Below the pieces are notes generated by a model. The model did not search any database, had not been told where the DNA came from, and saw nothing but the letters and a program-made list of their open reading frames with translations. This document shows positions 34,464 through 44,267 of a stretch of 61,235 nt of DNA, in pieces. The translations under genes and the position numbers were made by a program. Position 1 is the first letter of the stretch, and every line of letters starts with the position of its first letter. The stretch comes from Tabrizicola sp. (GTDB taxonomy: Bacteria > Pseudomonadota > Alphaproteobacteria > Rhodobacterales > Rhodobacteraceae). The stretch is taken from the NCBI RefSeq assembly GCF_016792905.1, contig NZ_JAEULP010000057.1:1-61235 (forward strand), in the 5' to 3' direction.

Positions 34464-35935
34464 TCTGCCGCCTTCATCTGGAAGCCTTCCTCGATCTTGT
34501 CCGAAGGCGCGACCGGGTAATCACCCGAGAAGCAGGCGTCGCAGAATTTCGGGTTGGCGTTATCGCGGCCCGCGGCCTCGCCGGCGGCGCGGTAAAGGCC
34601 GTCAAGCGAGATGAACTTGAGGCTGTCGACCCCGATCCAGTCGCGCATCTCGTCCTCGGACATCGTCGCGGCGAGGAGCTTCGAGCGTTCCGGCGTGTCC
34701 ACTCCGTAGAAGCAGGGCCAGGCGGTGGGGGGCGAGGCGATGCGGAAGTGGACCTCGGCGGCCCCGGCCTCCAGGATCATGTCCTTGATCTTGCGGCTGG
34801 TGGTGCCGCGCACGACCGAGTCATCCACCAGGATCACGCGCTTGCCCTTGATCAGCGCGCGGTTGACGTTCAGCTTCAACCGGACGCCCATGTTGCGGAT
34901 GTGGTCGGTCGGTTCGATGAAGGTCCGGCCCATGTACTGGTTGCGGATGATCCCCATCGCATAGGGAATGCCCGATTCCTGGCTGTAGCCGATGGCCGCC
35001 GGGGTGCCGCTGTCCGGCACGGGGCAGACGAGGTCGGCGTCCACCGGCGCCTCGCGCGCGAGTTCGACGCCGATCTGGCGGCGGGTCTCATAGACCGAGC
35101 GGCCGCCGATGATGCTGTCGGGGCGGGAGAAGTAGACGTTCTCGAAGATGCAGAACCGCGATTTCGCCGGGGTGAAGGGGCGGGTCGACTCGACCCGGTT
35201 GCCCTCGATCACCACCATCTCGCCCGGTTCGATCTCGCGGATGAACTCGGCGCCGATGATATCCAGCCCGCAGGTTTCCGAGCTGAGCGCCCATCCGGAA
35301 TCGCCGATCCGCCCCAGCACCAGCGGGCGGACACCAAGCGGGTCGCGGACGCCGATCAGCTTGGTCCGGGTCATCGCGACGACGCTGAAGGCACCCTCCA
35401 CCCGGCGCAGCGCGTCCTTGATCCGCTCCGACAGGGTCTTCTGGATCGAGCGCGCCATCAGGTGGATGATGCATTCGCTGTCCGACGAGGACTGGAAGAT
35501 CGAGCCGCGCTCGATCAGTTCGCGGCGCAGGGCGGAGGCATTGGTCAGGTTGCCATTGTGGGCAATCGCGCAGCCGCCCATCGAGAACTCGCCGAAGAAG
35601 GGCTGCACGTCGCGGATCGCGGTCGCCCCTTTCGATCCGGCGGTGGAATAGCGCACATGGCCGATGGCAAGCGACCCCGGCAGCGTGTCCATCACGTCGG
35701 CCTTGGTGAAATTGTCGCGGACATAGCCGAAGCGGCGGGCCGAGTTGAAGCCGTGGTCGGGATGGTAGCAGACGATGCCGCCGGCCTCTTGCCCCCGGTG
35801 TTGCAGGGCATGCAGGCCAAGGGCCACGAAGTTCGACGCATCGGCCACGCCAACCACGCCGAAAATCCCGCATTCCTCCTTCAGCTTGTCCCCGTCACTC
35901 AGGGCTTCGAAGGGGTGAGAGCGGAAGGGGGCCAT
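34460..35935 (-). CDS. purF: Amidophosphoribosyltransferase
   Basis: PurF makes 5-phosphoribosylamine from PRPP and glutamine, the first committed purine step. In the 491-residue protein the nucleophile is Cys22 in KEECGIFGV, so about 21 residues would be removed as a propeptide. The PRPP loop is VILVDDSVVRGTTS. Cysteines at SRFCIFE, WPCFYG and the CDAC pair fit the four [4Fe-4S] ligands of the Bacillus-type enzyme. The cluster makes it a possible client of Fe-S assembly. Confidence 0.97.
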   Translation of the reverse strand: MAPFRSHPFEALSDGDKLKEECGIFGVVGVADASNFVALGLHALQHRGQEAGGIVCYHPDHGFNSARRFGYVRDNFTKADVMDTLPGSLAIGHVRYSTAGSKGATAIRDVQPFFGEFSMGGCAIAHNGNLTNASALRRELIERGSIFQSSSDSECIIHLMARSIQKTLSERIKDALRRVEGAFSVVAMTRTKLIGVRDPLGVRPLVLGRIGDSGWALSSETCGLDIIGAEFIREIEPGEMVVIEGNRVESTRPFTPAKSRFCIFENVYFSRPDSIIGGRSVYETRRQIGVELAREAPVDADLVCPVPDSGTPAAIGYSQESGIPYAMGIIRNQYMGRTFIEPTDHIRNMGVRLKLNVNRALIKGKRVILVDDSVVRGTTSRKIKDMILEAGAAEVHFRIASPPTAWPCFYGVDTPERSKLLAATMSEDEMRDWIGVDSLKFISLDGLYRAAGEAAGRDNANPKFCDACFSGDYPVAPSDKIEEGFQMKAAE

Positions 35936-36018
35936 GCGTCCGAATCCTGTCCATTGCCTTGGCCCGCTGTTTACGGCAGCGCTTCGGGGCTGTCACGCCC
36001 CGAAACGCTGGGCAGGGG

Positions 36019-36639
36019 TCACGGATTGGTGGCCGGGGCCGCGGGTGCTTCGGTCGACGGGGCCGTCTCGGTCGTGGGGGCAGCACCCGTGGCGCAGACA
36101 TTGGTCAGGTCGTTGTAGCGATCGACGATCCAGCCCGGCGCGTCCGAGGGGATGTTGTCGTCGATCTGCCGCTGGAAGTTGGCGAAGACCAGTGCCGTGC
36201 GGCTGTTGTCGATCATCTCGATCCGCTGGTCGCTCAGCACGCGGTCGTAGACGATGAAAGCGATGGCGATCAGAAGAACCCCGCGCGCCGCCCCGAACAG
36301 GAAGCCTAGCGCCTGGTCGATCCCGCCAAGCGCCGAACGCTGCACCGCGCCCGAGAAGAGCGGCGTGAAAAGCGCGGCGACGATCAGGCCGACGACGAAG
36401 ACCCCGGCAAAGGCCGCGACCACCGAAAGCTCGCAGCTGTCCGAAAGGAATTCGCCGACCACCGGCAGTTCCTTCACCAGGGGCTGCACGCCGGGCGCAA
36501 AGTAGTAGGCGGCGATGGCCGCGCCGATCCAGCCGATGATCGCCATAAGCTCGCGCACCAGACCGCGCGAGAAGGCGAGAATGGCCGAGATGATGATGAT
36601 GAGCGCCGCGCCCCCATCAACTGCGGTCAGGTTTTCCAT
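36019..36639 (-). CDS. cvpA: CvpA-family membrane protein
   Basis: A 206-residue inner-membrane protein with about four hydrophobic segments starting at AALIIIISAILAFSRGLVRE, a signature of CvpA. The C-terminal tail is low-complexity (Ala/Pro/Thr-rich) and probably exported or disordered. CvpA is linked to colicin V production and, more generally, to envelope stress and purF-linked expression. It sits 83 bases upstream of purF on the same strand, the usual order. Confidence 0.92.
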   Translation of the reverse strand: MENLTAVDGGAALIIIISAILAFSRGLVRELMAIIGWIGAAIAAYYFAPGVQPLVKELPVVGEFLSDSCELSVVAAFAGVFVVGLIVAALFTPLFSGAVQRSALGGIDQALGFLFGAARGVLLIAIAFIVYDRVLSDQRIEMIDNSRTALVFANFQRQIDDNIPSDAPGWIVDRYNDLTNVCATGAAPTTETAPSTEAPAAPATNP

Positions 36640-36673
36640 CGCTTACGTCCCCATTCCGTTCTTTTCCAAGGGC

Positions 36674-38029
36674 TTATCCTGCCCCGAACATGTCGCCCAC
36701 AAACGCCGTCAGGTCCGGCATCTGCCGCACCGTCAGACCTGCCGCCCCTTCGATTTTCGAATGGGACGGCACAGTTGCCTGTGAGAAACCAAGTTTCGAG
36801 GCTTCTTTCAACCTGTTTTCGGTTTGCCCGACCGGACGCAAGGCCCCGGAAAGGCTGATTTCTCCGAAAAGTACCATGTCGGGCGGAATCGCCACATCCT
36901 CGCGCGCCGAAAGCAGCGCCCCGGCGACGGCAAGGTCGGCAGCGGGTTCACTGACCCGAAGGCCGCCTGCGACATTGAGGAACACGTCCAGCCCCGCGAA
37001 GGGAATGCCGCAACGGGCCTCCAGCACGGCGAGGATGGTCGAGACACGACCAGAGTCGAGGCCGACCACTGTTCTGCGGGGGCTGGCGAGGGTGGAAGGG
37101 GCGACAAGCGCCTGGATTTCGGTCAGGACCGGCCTTGTGCCCTCGATCCCCGCGAAGACGGCGGAGCCCGGCGCGGGCTGGTCGCGGTTGGCCAGGAACA
37201 GGGCCGAGGGGTTCGGGACCTCCGCCAGTCCGCCCCCGGTCATCTCGAACACGCCGATCTCGTCCGCTGGTCCGAAGCGGTTCTTCACCGCGCGCAGGAT
37301 GCGGAACTGGTGGCCACGCTCGCCTTCGAAGTAAAGGACGGTGTCGACCATGTGTTCCACCACCCGGGGTCCGGCGATCTGGCCTTCCTTCGTCACATGG
37401 CCGACCAGCACCACCGCCACGCCCCGCCGCTTGGCGAAGGTGACAAGCTCATGCGCCGCGGCGCGGACCTGGGAGACCGAGCCGGGCGCGGCCTCGACCT
37501 GGTCCAGCCACATGGTCTGGATGGAATCGATGATCGCAAGCGCCGGACGTTCGGCGTCGAGCGTGGTCAGGATGTCGCGCAGGTTGGTCTCGGCGCCCAG
37601 TTGCACGGCGGCATCGGTCAGCCCGAGGCGCTGCGCCCGCATCCGCACCTGCGCTGAAGCCTCTTCGCCAGAAATATACAGGCATTTCAGCCCCTTGCGG
37701 GCGAAACTTGCGGCGGCTTGCAGAAGGAGCGTGGATTTCCCGATCCCCGGATCGCCGCCCACCAGAATGGCCGAAGCGGGGACGAGGCCCCCCCCCAGCA
37801 CCCGGTCCAGCTCGTCAATGCCTGACGACGCACGGGGCGGCGGGGCTTCCTCGGTCGCCAGATCGCTCAGCGGGATTGCCCGGCCCTTGGCCCCCAGTGC
37901 CTTCGGCCCGGTGGACAGGGGCGCCTCTTCGACGATCGTGTTCCACCCGCCGCAGGCATCGCATTTCCCGGCCCATTTGCGATAGGCCGCGCCACAGACG
38001 GTACAGGTGAAAGAGGCAATCTGTTTCAT
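36674..38029 (-). CDS. radA: DNA repair protein RadA
   Basis: The 451-residue RadA/Sms branch-migration ATPase. The N-terminal zinc finger uses Cys9, Cys12, Cys23 and Cys26 (CTVCGAAYRKWAGKCDACG). Walker A is GGDPGIGKSTLL, the RadA motif is KNRFGPADEIGVFEM, and the C terminus is Lon-protease-like. It acts on recombination intermediates in the cytosol. It is followed by cvpA with a 34-base gap, a conserved alphaproteobacterial pairing. Confidence 0.97.
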   Translation of the reverse strand: MKQIASFTCTVCGAAYRKWAGKCDACGGWNTIVEEAPLSTGPKALGAKGRAIPLSDLATEEAPPPRASSGIDELDRVLGGGLVPASAILVGGDPGIGKSTLLLQAAASFARKGLKCLYISGEEASAQVRMRAQRLGLTDAAVQLGAETNLRDILTTLDAERPALAIIDSIQTMWLDQVEAAPGSVSQVRAAAHELVTFAKRRGVAVVLVGHVTKEGQIAGPRVVEHMVDTVLYFEGERGHQFRILRAVKNRFGPADEIGVFEMTGGGLAEVPNPSALFLANRDQPAPGSAVFAGIEGTRPVLTEIQALVAPSTLASPRRTVVGLDSGRVSTILAVLEARCGIPFAGLDVFLNVAGGLRVSEPAADLAVAGALLSAREDVAIPPDMVLFGEISLSGALRPVGQTENRLKEASKLGFSQATVPSHSKIEGAAGLTVRQMPDLTAFVGDMFGAG

Positions 38030-38104
38030 CAGGCGCGACAGTGCCGGGACTTTTGGGCGTTATCAAGGCATCGGCAAGACAACCCTTCGCCGCTGCCTTT
38101 CCCC

Positions 38105-39109
38105 TCACTCCACCTGCAAGCCCCAGGCTTCGGCGGTCAGGGCAAGCGAGCGGCGTCGCGCGGCGGGGTCCCAGATGTCGGTGACGATGATGAACTCATC
38201 CGCCCCGGTTCGTTCCTGCAACGCCGACAATCCCGCCTTCACCTCGGCGGGCGTGCCCACCACCGCGCAGCCCAGCATGCGCGAGACCTGCGCCTCTTCG
38301 CGCGGGGTCCAGTAGGTGCCGATATCGTCGATCGGCGGCTGCGACAGCCCGCGCACGCCCCGGAAGATGCCGCAGAAGCTCATCTGCGCGGTGGTGAACA
38401 GCCGCCGCGCCTCAACCGACGTATCGGCGCAAACCACATTCACCCCGATCATGGTGCGCGGCGCCTGCAACTGCGCCGAGGGCTTGAAGCGGCTGCGGTA
38501 GAGGTGCAGCGCCTCGTCCAGGTAGTCCGGCGCGAAATGCGAGGCGAAGCCGTAGGGCAGGCCCAGCTCCGCCGCCAGCATGGCGCCGAACTGCGAGGAG
38601 CCGAGGATCCAGAAGTCCACTTCCGCCCCGCAAGCCGGCCAGGCGCGGACATAGCCCGGCTCGTCCGCAGGGGCGAACCAGTGCATCAGCTCCATCACCT
38701 CCTGCGGGAAGCGTTCGGCGGCACCTGCCGGGGTGCGGATGGCCTGCAACGTCGCCTGATCGGTTCCGGGCGCGCGGCCAAGGCCAAGGTCGACCCGGCC
38801 CGGGTAAAGCGCGGCCAGCGTGCCGAACTGTTCGGCGATGATATAGGGCGCATGGTTGGGCAGCATGATCCCGCCCGAGCCGATGCGGATGCGCCTTGTG
38901 TGCTGACCGGCATGGGCCAGCACCACCGATGTCGCCGCCGAGGCGATGCTTTGCATGTTGTGGTGTTCGGCCACCCAGTAGCGGTTGAACCCCAGCCGGT
39001 CGACATGGGCGGCGATGGCCTGCGCCTCGGCCAGCGCGTTCGCCGCATCAAACCCCTCGCGGACGCGGACAAGGTCAAGCAGGGACAGCGGGATCGGGTC
39101 GGCGGTCAT
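38105..39109 (-). CDS. LLM-class (luciferase-like) flavin-dependent oxidoreductase
   Basis: A 334-residue luciferase-like monooxygenase. The N-terminal strand IPLSLLDLVRVREG, the region FNRYWVAEHHNMQSIASA, and RIGSGGIMLPNHAPYIIAEQ match the YhbW-type subgroup. It uses reduced FMN supplied by a separate reductase; substrate unknown. It lies 75 bases upstream of radA on the same strand. Confidence 0.92.
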   Translation of the reverse strand: MTADPIPLSLLDLVRVREGFDAANALAEAQAIAAHVDRLGFNRYWVAEHHNMQSIASAATSVVLAHAGQHTRRIRIGSGGIMLPNHAPYIIAEQFGTLAALYPGRVDLGLGRAPGTDQATLQAIRTPAGAAERFPQEVMELMHWFAPADEPGYVRAWPACGAEVDFWILGSSQFGAMLAAELGLPYGFASHFAPDYLDEALHLYRSRFKPSAQLQAPRTMIGVNVVCADTSVEARRLFTTAQMSFCGIFRGVRGLSQPPIDDIGTYWTPREEAQVSRMLGCAVVGTPAEVKAGLSALQERTGADEFIIVTDIWDPAARRRSLALTAEAWGLQVE

Positions 39110-39127
39110 GGAGGCAGGCTTTGCGGC

Positions 39128-39577
39128 TCAGGGGTTATCCGCGCGGTCCGCACGGAGGCTGCGCGCAGTGGCCCAGCCGATCACGATGGAGCTAAGCACG
39201 CAGAGGCTGAAAAGCCAGAGCCCCCAGGCGGTTTCCACCGTGACATGCCCCGCGCCCTTCACGATCACGATGTAGAGCGCGATCAGGAAGACGTCGGCCA
39301 TCGCGAGTTTTCCCAGGATTTCCAGCGCAGGCAGGGTCTTGGGGCTGAGGAGGTTCCAGTGCAGGAGCGCCAGGCCAATGGTCTTGGCATAGGGCGCGAA
39401 GATCGCAAGGAAGGTGACGAGGAGGGCCAGTGCCACGTCGGACTCCCAGAGCGATTGCAGCCCGGTGATCACGCTGATCTCGTCCATCCCGAAGATCGGC
39501 AGGATCGCCGCACGCAGGAGGGGGGCGAACCAGGCGACGGGGAAGAGGATGAGGAGGGCGAGGTTGAGATACTTCAT
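39128..39577 (-). CDS. Paraquat-inducible protein A-like membrane protein
   Basis: A 149-residue integral membrane protein with four hydrophobic segments. It resembles half of PqiA (LALLILFPVAWFAPLL, then GLALLHWNLLSPKTLPALEI and LGKLAMADVFLIAL). Start ATG 39577 is preceded by AGAGGGGAACAG; the in-frame upstream extension to 39646 is translated from a dispersed repeat. PqiA-type proteins work with MCE/Mla lipid transport, matching the adjacent mlaF and mlaE. Confidence 0.85.
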   Translation of the reverse strand: MKYLNLALLILFPVAWFAPLLRAAILPIFGMDEISVITGLQSLWESDVALALLVTFLAIFAPYAKTIGLALLHWNLLSPKTLPALEILGKLAMADVFLIALYIVIVKGAGHVTVETAWGLWLFSLCVLSSIVIGWATARSLRADRADNP

Positions 39578-39602
39578 CTGTTCCCCTCTGGAGTGGCGTT
39601 GA

Positions 39603-39655
39603 CCGGGGGTTTCACACCCCCGGATCCCCGCGGGATAATTGGACAAATGTGAAAG
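39603..39655 (+). repeat. Dispersed ATATTTGG/ATGAAAG repeat, copy 6 (hairpin form)
   Basis: CCGGGGGTTTCACACCCCCGG hairpin (39603-39623, loop TTTCA or similar), then ATCCCCGCGGG, a core with one change (ATAATTGGAC) and AAATGTGAAAG. It fills the mlaF-pqiA gap opposite to transcription. Its GTTTCACACCCC arm is shared with copy 8. Confidence 0.85.
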
Positions 39656-39667
39656 GCTGCATAAAGC

Positions 39668-40414
39668 TCATCTCACACTCTCGATCGGCCCGTCCGCCCG
39701 CCCGTGGATGAACTGCTGCACATAAGCATCTGGCGTCGCGTCCATTTCGCCCACCGGCCCGGTCCAGCGGATCACGCCCCCATGCAGCATCGCCACGTTG
39801 TCGGCAATCGCGCGGACCGAGGACATGTCGTGCGTGATGGTCATCGCCGTCGCCCCCATCTCCACCACGATCTCGCGGATCAGGTCGTTGATGACGCCCG
39901 CCATGATCGGGTCCAGCCCGGTCGTCGGCTCGTCGAAGAAGATGATCTCCGGTTCCGCCGCGATGGCGCGGGCGAGGCCGACCCGCTTCTGCATGCCCCC
40001 AGACAGCTCGGCAGGGAAAAGGTCGGCAACCTCCGGCTTCAGGCCGACGCGGCGCAGCTTCTCCACCGCCACCTCGCGCGCCTGCGCCTTGGGCAGGGCC
40101 TTGGCGCCCCGCACCAGCCGGAAGGCCACGTTCTCCCACACCCGCAGGCTGTCGAACAGCGCGCCGCCCTGGAACAGCATCCCGAACCGCGCCAGAAACG
40201 CATCGCGGTCGCCTGACGTCACGTCCTGCCCGTCCAGCGTGATGGTGCCGCTGTCAGGGCGCACCAGCCCAAGGATGCACTTCAACAGCACCGACTTGCC
40301 CGTGCCCGATCCGCCGATGATCACCATCGAGGTGCCCGAGGCAATCGACAGGTTCACCCCCTGCAACACCCGGTTCCCACCGAACCGCTTCTGGACATCG
40401 GTAAGCTCAATCAT
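39668..40414 (-). CDS. mlaF: ABC transporter ATP-binding protein MlaF
   Basis: A 248-residue ATPase of the Mla-type phospholipid transport complex. Walker A is GGSGTGKSVLLK, the signature ELSGGMQKRVGLARAI, and Walker B IIFFDEPTTGLDP. The glutamine-to-Met change in the signature (GGMQKR) is the MlaF/Ttg2A type. The start overlaps the mlaE stop by ATGA. The substrate-binding MCE protein MlaD is not adjacent. Confidence 0.93.
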   Translation of the reverse strand: MIELTDVQKRFGGNRVLQGVNLSIASGTSMVIIGGSGTGKSVLLKCILGLVRPDSGTITLDGQDVTSGDRDAFLARFGMLFQGGALFDSLRVWENVAFRLVRGAKALPKAQAREVAVEKLRRVGLKPEVADLFPAELSGGMQKRVGLARAIAAEPEIIFFDEPTTGLDPIMAGVINDLIREIVVEMGATAMTITHDMSSVRAIADNVAMLHGGVIRWTGPVGEMDATPDAYVQQFIHGRADGPIESVR

Positions 40415-41190
40415 GACGAGAAGAACACTTCGGTCAGGACGTAGTTCGCGGCAAGGATCAGCACCGAGGCCGAAACCACCGCCGATTTCGTCGCCGCGCC
40501 CACGCCCTGCGCGCCACGGGCGGAGTTCATCCCGTGATAGCAGCCCATCAGTGCCACGATGAAGCCGAAGACCGCGCCTTTCACCAGCCCCGAGCCCACG
40601 TCCCAGCCTTGCAGGAAATCGACCGTGTTCTTCAGGTAGGCGGCGGAATTGAAGTCGAGCCGCGTCGTACCCACCAGCCAGCCGCCCATGATCCCGATGG
40701 CATCGCCCGTCGCGACCAGCACCGGCATCGCCAGCGTCGCGGCCACGACGCGCGGAACGGCGAGGTATTTCAGTGGGTTGGTGGACAAGGTTACAAGCGC
40801 GTCGATCTGCTCCGTCACCTTCATCGTGCCGATCTCGGCGGCGATGGACGACGCCACGCGCGCCGCGACCATCAGGCCCCCCAGCACCGGCCCCAGTTCG
40901 CGCGTCATGCCGATGGCGACGATGGAGGGCACCACCGATTCCGCGTTGAACCGCGAGCCGCCCGCATAGATCTGCAAGGCCAGGGCGCCGCCGGTGAAGA
41001 TCGCGGTCAGGCCGACGACGGGCAGGGAGAACCAGCCGATCTGCAACAGCGATACGCCCAGTTCGCGCAGGTAGAACGGCGGGCGCAGGAGGTGCCCGAG
41101 GACCTGCGCGGCAAACAGGGCCACCCGACCCACCGCAGCAATCGCCTGAAGAACCGGGCGGCCAAGCGACCCGAGCGTCGTGGAAATCAT
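40411..41190 (-). CDS. mlaE: MlaE-family ABC permease
   Basis: A 259-residue permease of the Mla lipid transporter. It has hydrophobic segments and the MlaE motif [21 protein letters not shown], then the region [18 protein letters not shown]. It pairs with MlaF in the inner membrane to move phospholipids, keeping the outer membrane asymmetric. Coupled by ATGA to both mlaF and the upstream alr gene. Confidence 0.93.
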   Translation of the reverse strand: MISTTLGSLGRPVLQAIAAVGRVALFAAQVLGHLLRPPFYLRELGVSLLQIGWFSLPVVGLTAIFTGGALALQIYAGGSRFNAESVVPSIVAIGMTRELGPVLGGLMVAARVASSIAAEIGTMKVTEQIDALVTLSTNPLKYLAVPRVVAATLAMPVLVATGDAIGIMGGWLVGTTRLDFNSAAYLKNTVDFLQGWDVGSGLVKGAVFGFIVALMGCYHGMNSARGAQGVGAATKSAVVSASVLILAANYVLTEVFFSS

Positions 41191-42236
41191 GCGGGCCGTT
41201 CCTGATAGCGCCGGGTGTAGCGCGCGCCGAGGGCGGTCAGCAGCTCATAGCCGATGGTCCCGGCCACATCGGCCAGCGCGTCGACACCCTGGTTCGGGCC
41301 GATGATGTCCAGTTCACGCGGGGTCTCGGGCAGGTCGGTGATGTCGACGGTGATCATGTCCATCGAGACGCGGCCGACCAGAGGGCAGGGAATGTCGCCA
41401 TCCCAGAGCCGTGCCTTGCCCGACAGGGTGCGGGGCAGGCCATCGGCATAGCCCGCCGCGACCGTGGCGATGACGCTCGGCCGCTCCGCCACCCAGGCGC
41501 AGCCATAGCCCACCGACTCGCCCGGCTCGACCTCGCGGGTCTGGATCACCGGCAGGCTCAGCGTGACCACCGGGATCGCCGCGTCATAGGGGCGCCCGCC
41601 GTACAGGCCGACGCCGGGCCGCGTCAGGTCGAAGTGGTAGCGGGACCCGAGAAGGATGCCCCCGGTCGCGGCCAGGCTGCGCGGCAGGCCGGTGCCGTCG
41701 GTCATCTCGTGGAACGCCCGAAGCTGCGCCTCGTTCAGCGGATGATCCGGCTCGTCGGCGCAGGCGAGGTGGCTCATGAGGAGTTCCGGCCCGGCCTCGA
41801 CCAGGATCGGCGCGACCGCCTGCCATTCCAGCATCTCGACGCCCAGCCGGTTCATGCCGGTGTCAAGCTGCACGCCGAACGGATGGCCGGGCAGCGATTC
41901 CAGGTGCCGGGTGATCTGGTCCAGGCTGTTCAGCATCGGCGTCAGGTCGAGATCGTGGATCATCTCGGTATCGCCCGACATGTGCCCGGAGAGGACCGCG
42001 ATCTGCGGCCCCGGACCCAGCGCTTGCCGGACCGCCGCGCCTTCCTCGGCAGCGGCGACGAAGAACCGTCGCGCCCCGGCACCCGCCAGGGCACGCGCCA
42101 CCCGGGTCACGCCCAGCCCATAGGCATCGGCCTTGACCACGGCGGCGGTTTGCACGCCCGCGCCGGTCATCCGGTCCAGCGCGCGCCAGTTTGCCGCAAT
42201 GGCGTCGAGGTCGATGGTCAGGGTTGCGGTAGCCAT
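41187..42236 (-). CDS. alr: Alanine racemase
   Basis: A 349-residue PLP-dependent racemase that supplies D-alanine for peptidoglycan. The PLP lysine is in [12 protein letters not shown] near residue 35. Other family motifs are [23 protein letters not shown], and a C-terminal [13 protein letters not shown]. Length is on the short side but normal. The 3' end overlaps mlaE (ATGA). A P-type ATPase gene on the other strand lies between alr and dnaB, which are usually neighbours. Confidence 0.95.
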   Translation of the reverse strand: MATATLTIDLDAIAANWRALDRMTGAGVQTAAVVKADAYGLGVTRVARALAGAGARRFFVAAAEEGAAVRQALGPGPQIAVLSGHMSGDTEMIHDLDLTPMLNSLDQITRHLESLPGHPFGVQLDTGMNRLGVEMLEWQAVAPILVEAGPELLMSHLACADEPDHPLNEAQLRAFHEMTDGTGLPRSLAATGGILLGSRYHFDLTRPGVGLYGGRPYDAAIPVVTLSLPVIQTREVEPGESVGYGCAWVAERPSVIATVAAGYADGLPRTLSGKARLWDGDIPCPLVGRVSMDMITVDITDLPETPRELDIIGPNQGVDALADVAGTIGYELLTALGARYTRRYQERPA

Positions 42237-42356
42237 GCGGCTGTTTTCACCGGGGCGGCGCGCGGGTCAAGCGGAAACCGGCGCAGGCGCCAGCGCTTGG
42301 CCGTGCCTTGCCCTTTCCGGCCCCCTGGGCGACGGTGGGGCGACAGGAGTCCGTCC

Positions 42357-44258
42357 ATGAGCACCCATGCCCACGATCACCCCGAAGACGAGGACGCCGA
42401 TCTTTACCTGACCCTCCTGTGCTGGATGGGGCTGGGCCTTGCATCGCTTCACCCCTTCGTCCAGCCCTTGCCGACGGGTCTGGTCTGGGCTGCGCTCGGG
42501 GTTTCCTACCTGACCGGCGGCCTGCCGCCCCTGCGCACCGCGCTGCATGAACTTTGGCACGATCGGCGACTCGACATCGACCTTCTCATGGTGGTCGCGG
42601 CGGCAGCGGCGGCAGCGGTCGGCGCAGCGCTGGAAGGCGCGGTGCTGCTCGCGCTCTTCTCGCTCTCGCACACGCTGGAACACCGCTCGATGGGCAAGGC
42701 CCGCCGCGCGGTCGAGGCGCTGATGCAGCTTCGCCCGGAGACGGCGCTTCTGGATGGCCCGGACGGGGTGGTCGAGGTGCCGGTCGCCGATCTGGTCCCC
42801 GGCGACCGGGTGATCCTGCGCCCCGGCGCGCGGGTGCCGGTCGACGGCCGCATCGCGGTCGGCTCGGGGCATCTGGACGAAAGCACGGTCACCGGCGAAT
42901 CGGCGCCCGTTCGAAAGGCCACGGGCGATCCGGTGCATGAGGCGACGGTGAACCTTGATGGCATCCTGACGGTCGAGGTGGTGCGCGGGCTTGCGACCAG
43001 CACCGTCGCGCAGATGATCAAGCTCGTCACCGAAGCGCAGGCGCAGAAAGCCCCCTCCGAGCGCTTCTCCGACTGGTTCGGCCAGCGCTACACCATCGCC
43101 GTCTTCGTCGGCTCGGTCCTGTCATTCTTCGTCTTCCGCCTCATCGGCCATGCCCCCGGCGAGGCCCTCTACCGCGCCGCCACCCTTCTGGTCGCGGCCA
43201 GCCCCTGCGCCGTGGTGATCTCGGTTCCGGCGGCGATCCTCTCGGCGCTGTCGGCGGCGGCGCGGGGCGGCGTCCTCTTCAAGGGGGGCGCCGCGCTGGA
43301 GGGGCTGGCGGAAGTCAGGACCTTCGCCTTTGACAAGACCGGCACGCTGACCACGGGGCTGGCCTCCGTCACCAACATCATTGCCCTGGAGGAGGACGAG
43401 GCGCAGTTCCTGGCCGTTGCCGCCGGGCTTGAGGCCCAGTCCGAGCACCCGATCGCCGCCGCCATCCGGCGCGAGGCGGCGGAGCGTGGCATCCCCCCGC
43501 TCCCGGTCCGGGACACCCGCGCCCACCCGAGCGAGGGGATCACCGGACGGGACGCGGCAGGGCCGGTCTGGGCGGGCAATGCCCGGATGCTGGCGGCAAT
43601 GGGGGGCACCCTGCCGGATGCGCTGACACCGCTGGCAGACGGGTCCGAGACGCTGGTTCTCGTCGGTCGCGGCCCGCGGGTGCTGGGCGGGATCACCGTC
43701 GCCGACGAAGCCCGCGCGACCGCCGCCGAGGCGCTTGCCGCGCTGAAGGCCGGGGGGCGGACCGACATCCTGATGATGACCGGCGACCGCGCCCCCGTCG
43801 CCGCCCGGATCGGCGAGAGGCTGGGCCTTCAGCCCGGGGAAATCCACGCAGGGTTGCTTCCCGGCGACAAGGTGAAACTGGTCGACGCCGCCACCGCCAA
43901 GGGCAAGGTCGCCTTTATCGGCGACGGGGTGAACGACGCCGCCGCCCTGGCCCGGGCCGATGTCGGCGTGGCGATGGGGGTCGCGGGCAGCGAGGTCGCG
44001 CTTCAGGCTGCCGACGTGGCGCTGATGGCCGAGGACCTGCGCAAACTCGCCGCCGCGCGCCGCCTGGCCGCCCGGGCAGCCAGGGTGATCCGGCAGAACC
44101 TGGCGATCTCCATCGGGGCGATGGTCATTCTGGTCACGGGCAGCCTCTTCTTCGAGCTGCCCTTGCCCCTTGCGGTGCTGGGTCACGAAGGCGGCACGCT
44201 TCTGGTCGTCCTGAACGGGTTGCGCCTCTTGGCCGACCCGATCCGCGCGAAAGCCTAG
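42357..44258 (+). CDS. P1B-4-type metal-transporting ATPase
   Basis: A 633-residue heavy-metal P-type ATPase. The phosphorylation site is Asp326 (FDKTGTLT), with TVTGES upstream and GDGVNDAAALARAD downstream. The metal-site motif is Ser282-Pro283-Cys284 in membrane helix 6, and His610-Glu611-Gly612-Gly613-Thr614 lies in the last helix pair. SPC plus HEGGT defines the P1B-4 class (CtpD/CoaT, Co2+ or Fe2+ efflux). No N-terminal metal-binding domain, only a short His/Asp-rich leader (MSTHAHDHPEDED). The start has AGGAG upstream. Convergent with dnaB, 9 bases apart. Confidence 0.92.
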   Translation: MSTHAHDHPEDEDADLYLTLLCWMGLGLASLHPFVQPLPTGLVWAALGVSYLTGGLPPLRTALHELWHDRRLDIDLLMVVAAAAAAAVGAALEGAVLLALFSLSHTLEHRSMGKARRAVEALMQLRPETALLDGPDGVVEVPVADLVPGDRVILRPGARVPVDGRIAVGSGHLDESTVTGESAPVRKATGDPVHEATVNLDGILTVEVVRGLATSTVAQMIKLVTEAQAQKAPSERFSDWFGQRYTIAVFVGSVLSFFVFRLIGHAPGEALYRAATLLVAASPCAVVISVPAAILSALSAAARGGVLFKGGAALEGLAEVRTFAFDKTGTLTTGLASVTNIIALEEDEAQFLAVAAGLEAQSEHPIAAAIRREAAERGIPPLPVRDTRAHPSEGITGRDAAGPVWAGNARMLAAMGGTLPDALTPLADGSETLVLVGRGPRVLGGITVADEARATAAEALAALKAGGRTDILMMTGDRAPVAARIGERLGLQPGEIHAGLLPGDKVKLVDAATAKGKVAFIGDGVNDAAALARADVGVAMGVAGSEVALQAADVALMAEDLRKLAAARRLAARAARVIRQNLAISIGAMVILVTGSLFFELPLPLAVLGHEGGTLLVVLNGLRLLADPIRAKA

Positions 44259-44267
44259 AACCCCCGC

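Noticed and set aside
41634-42356. N-terminal extension of the P-type ATPase frame
   Set aside because: It runs antisense through alr; ATG 42357 has AGGAG upstream and begins the real protein.
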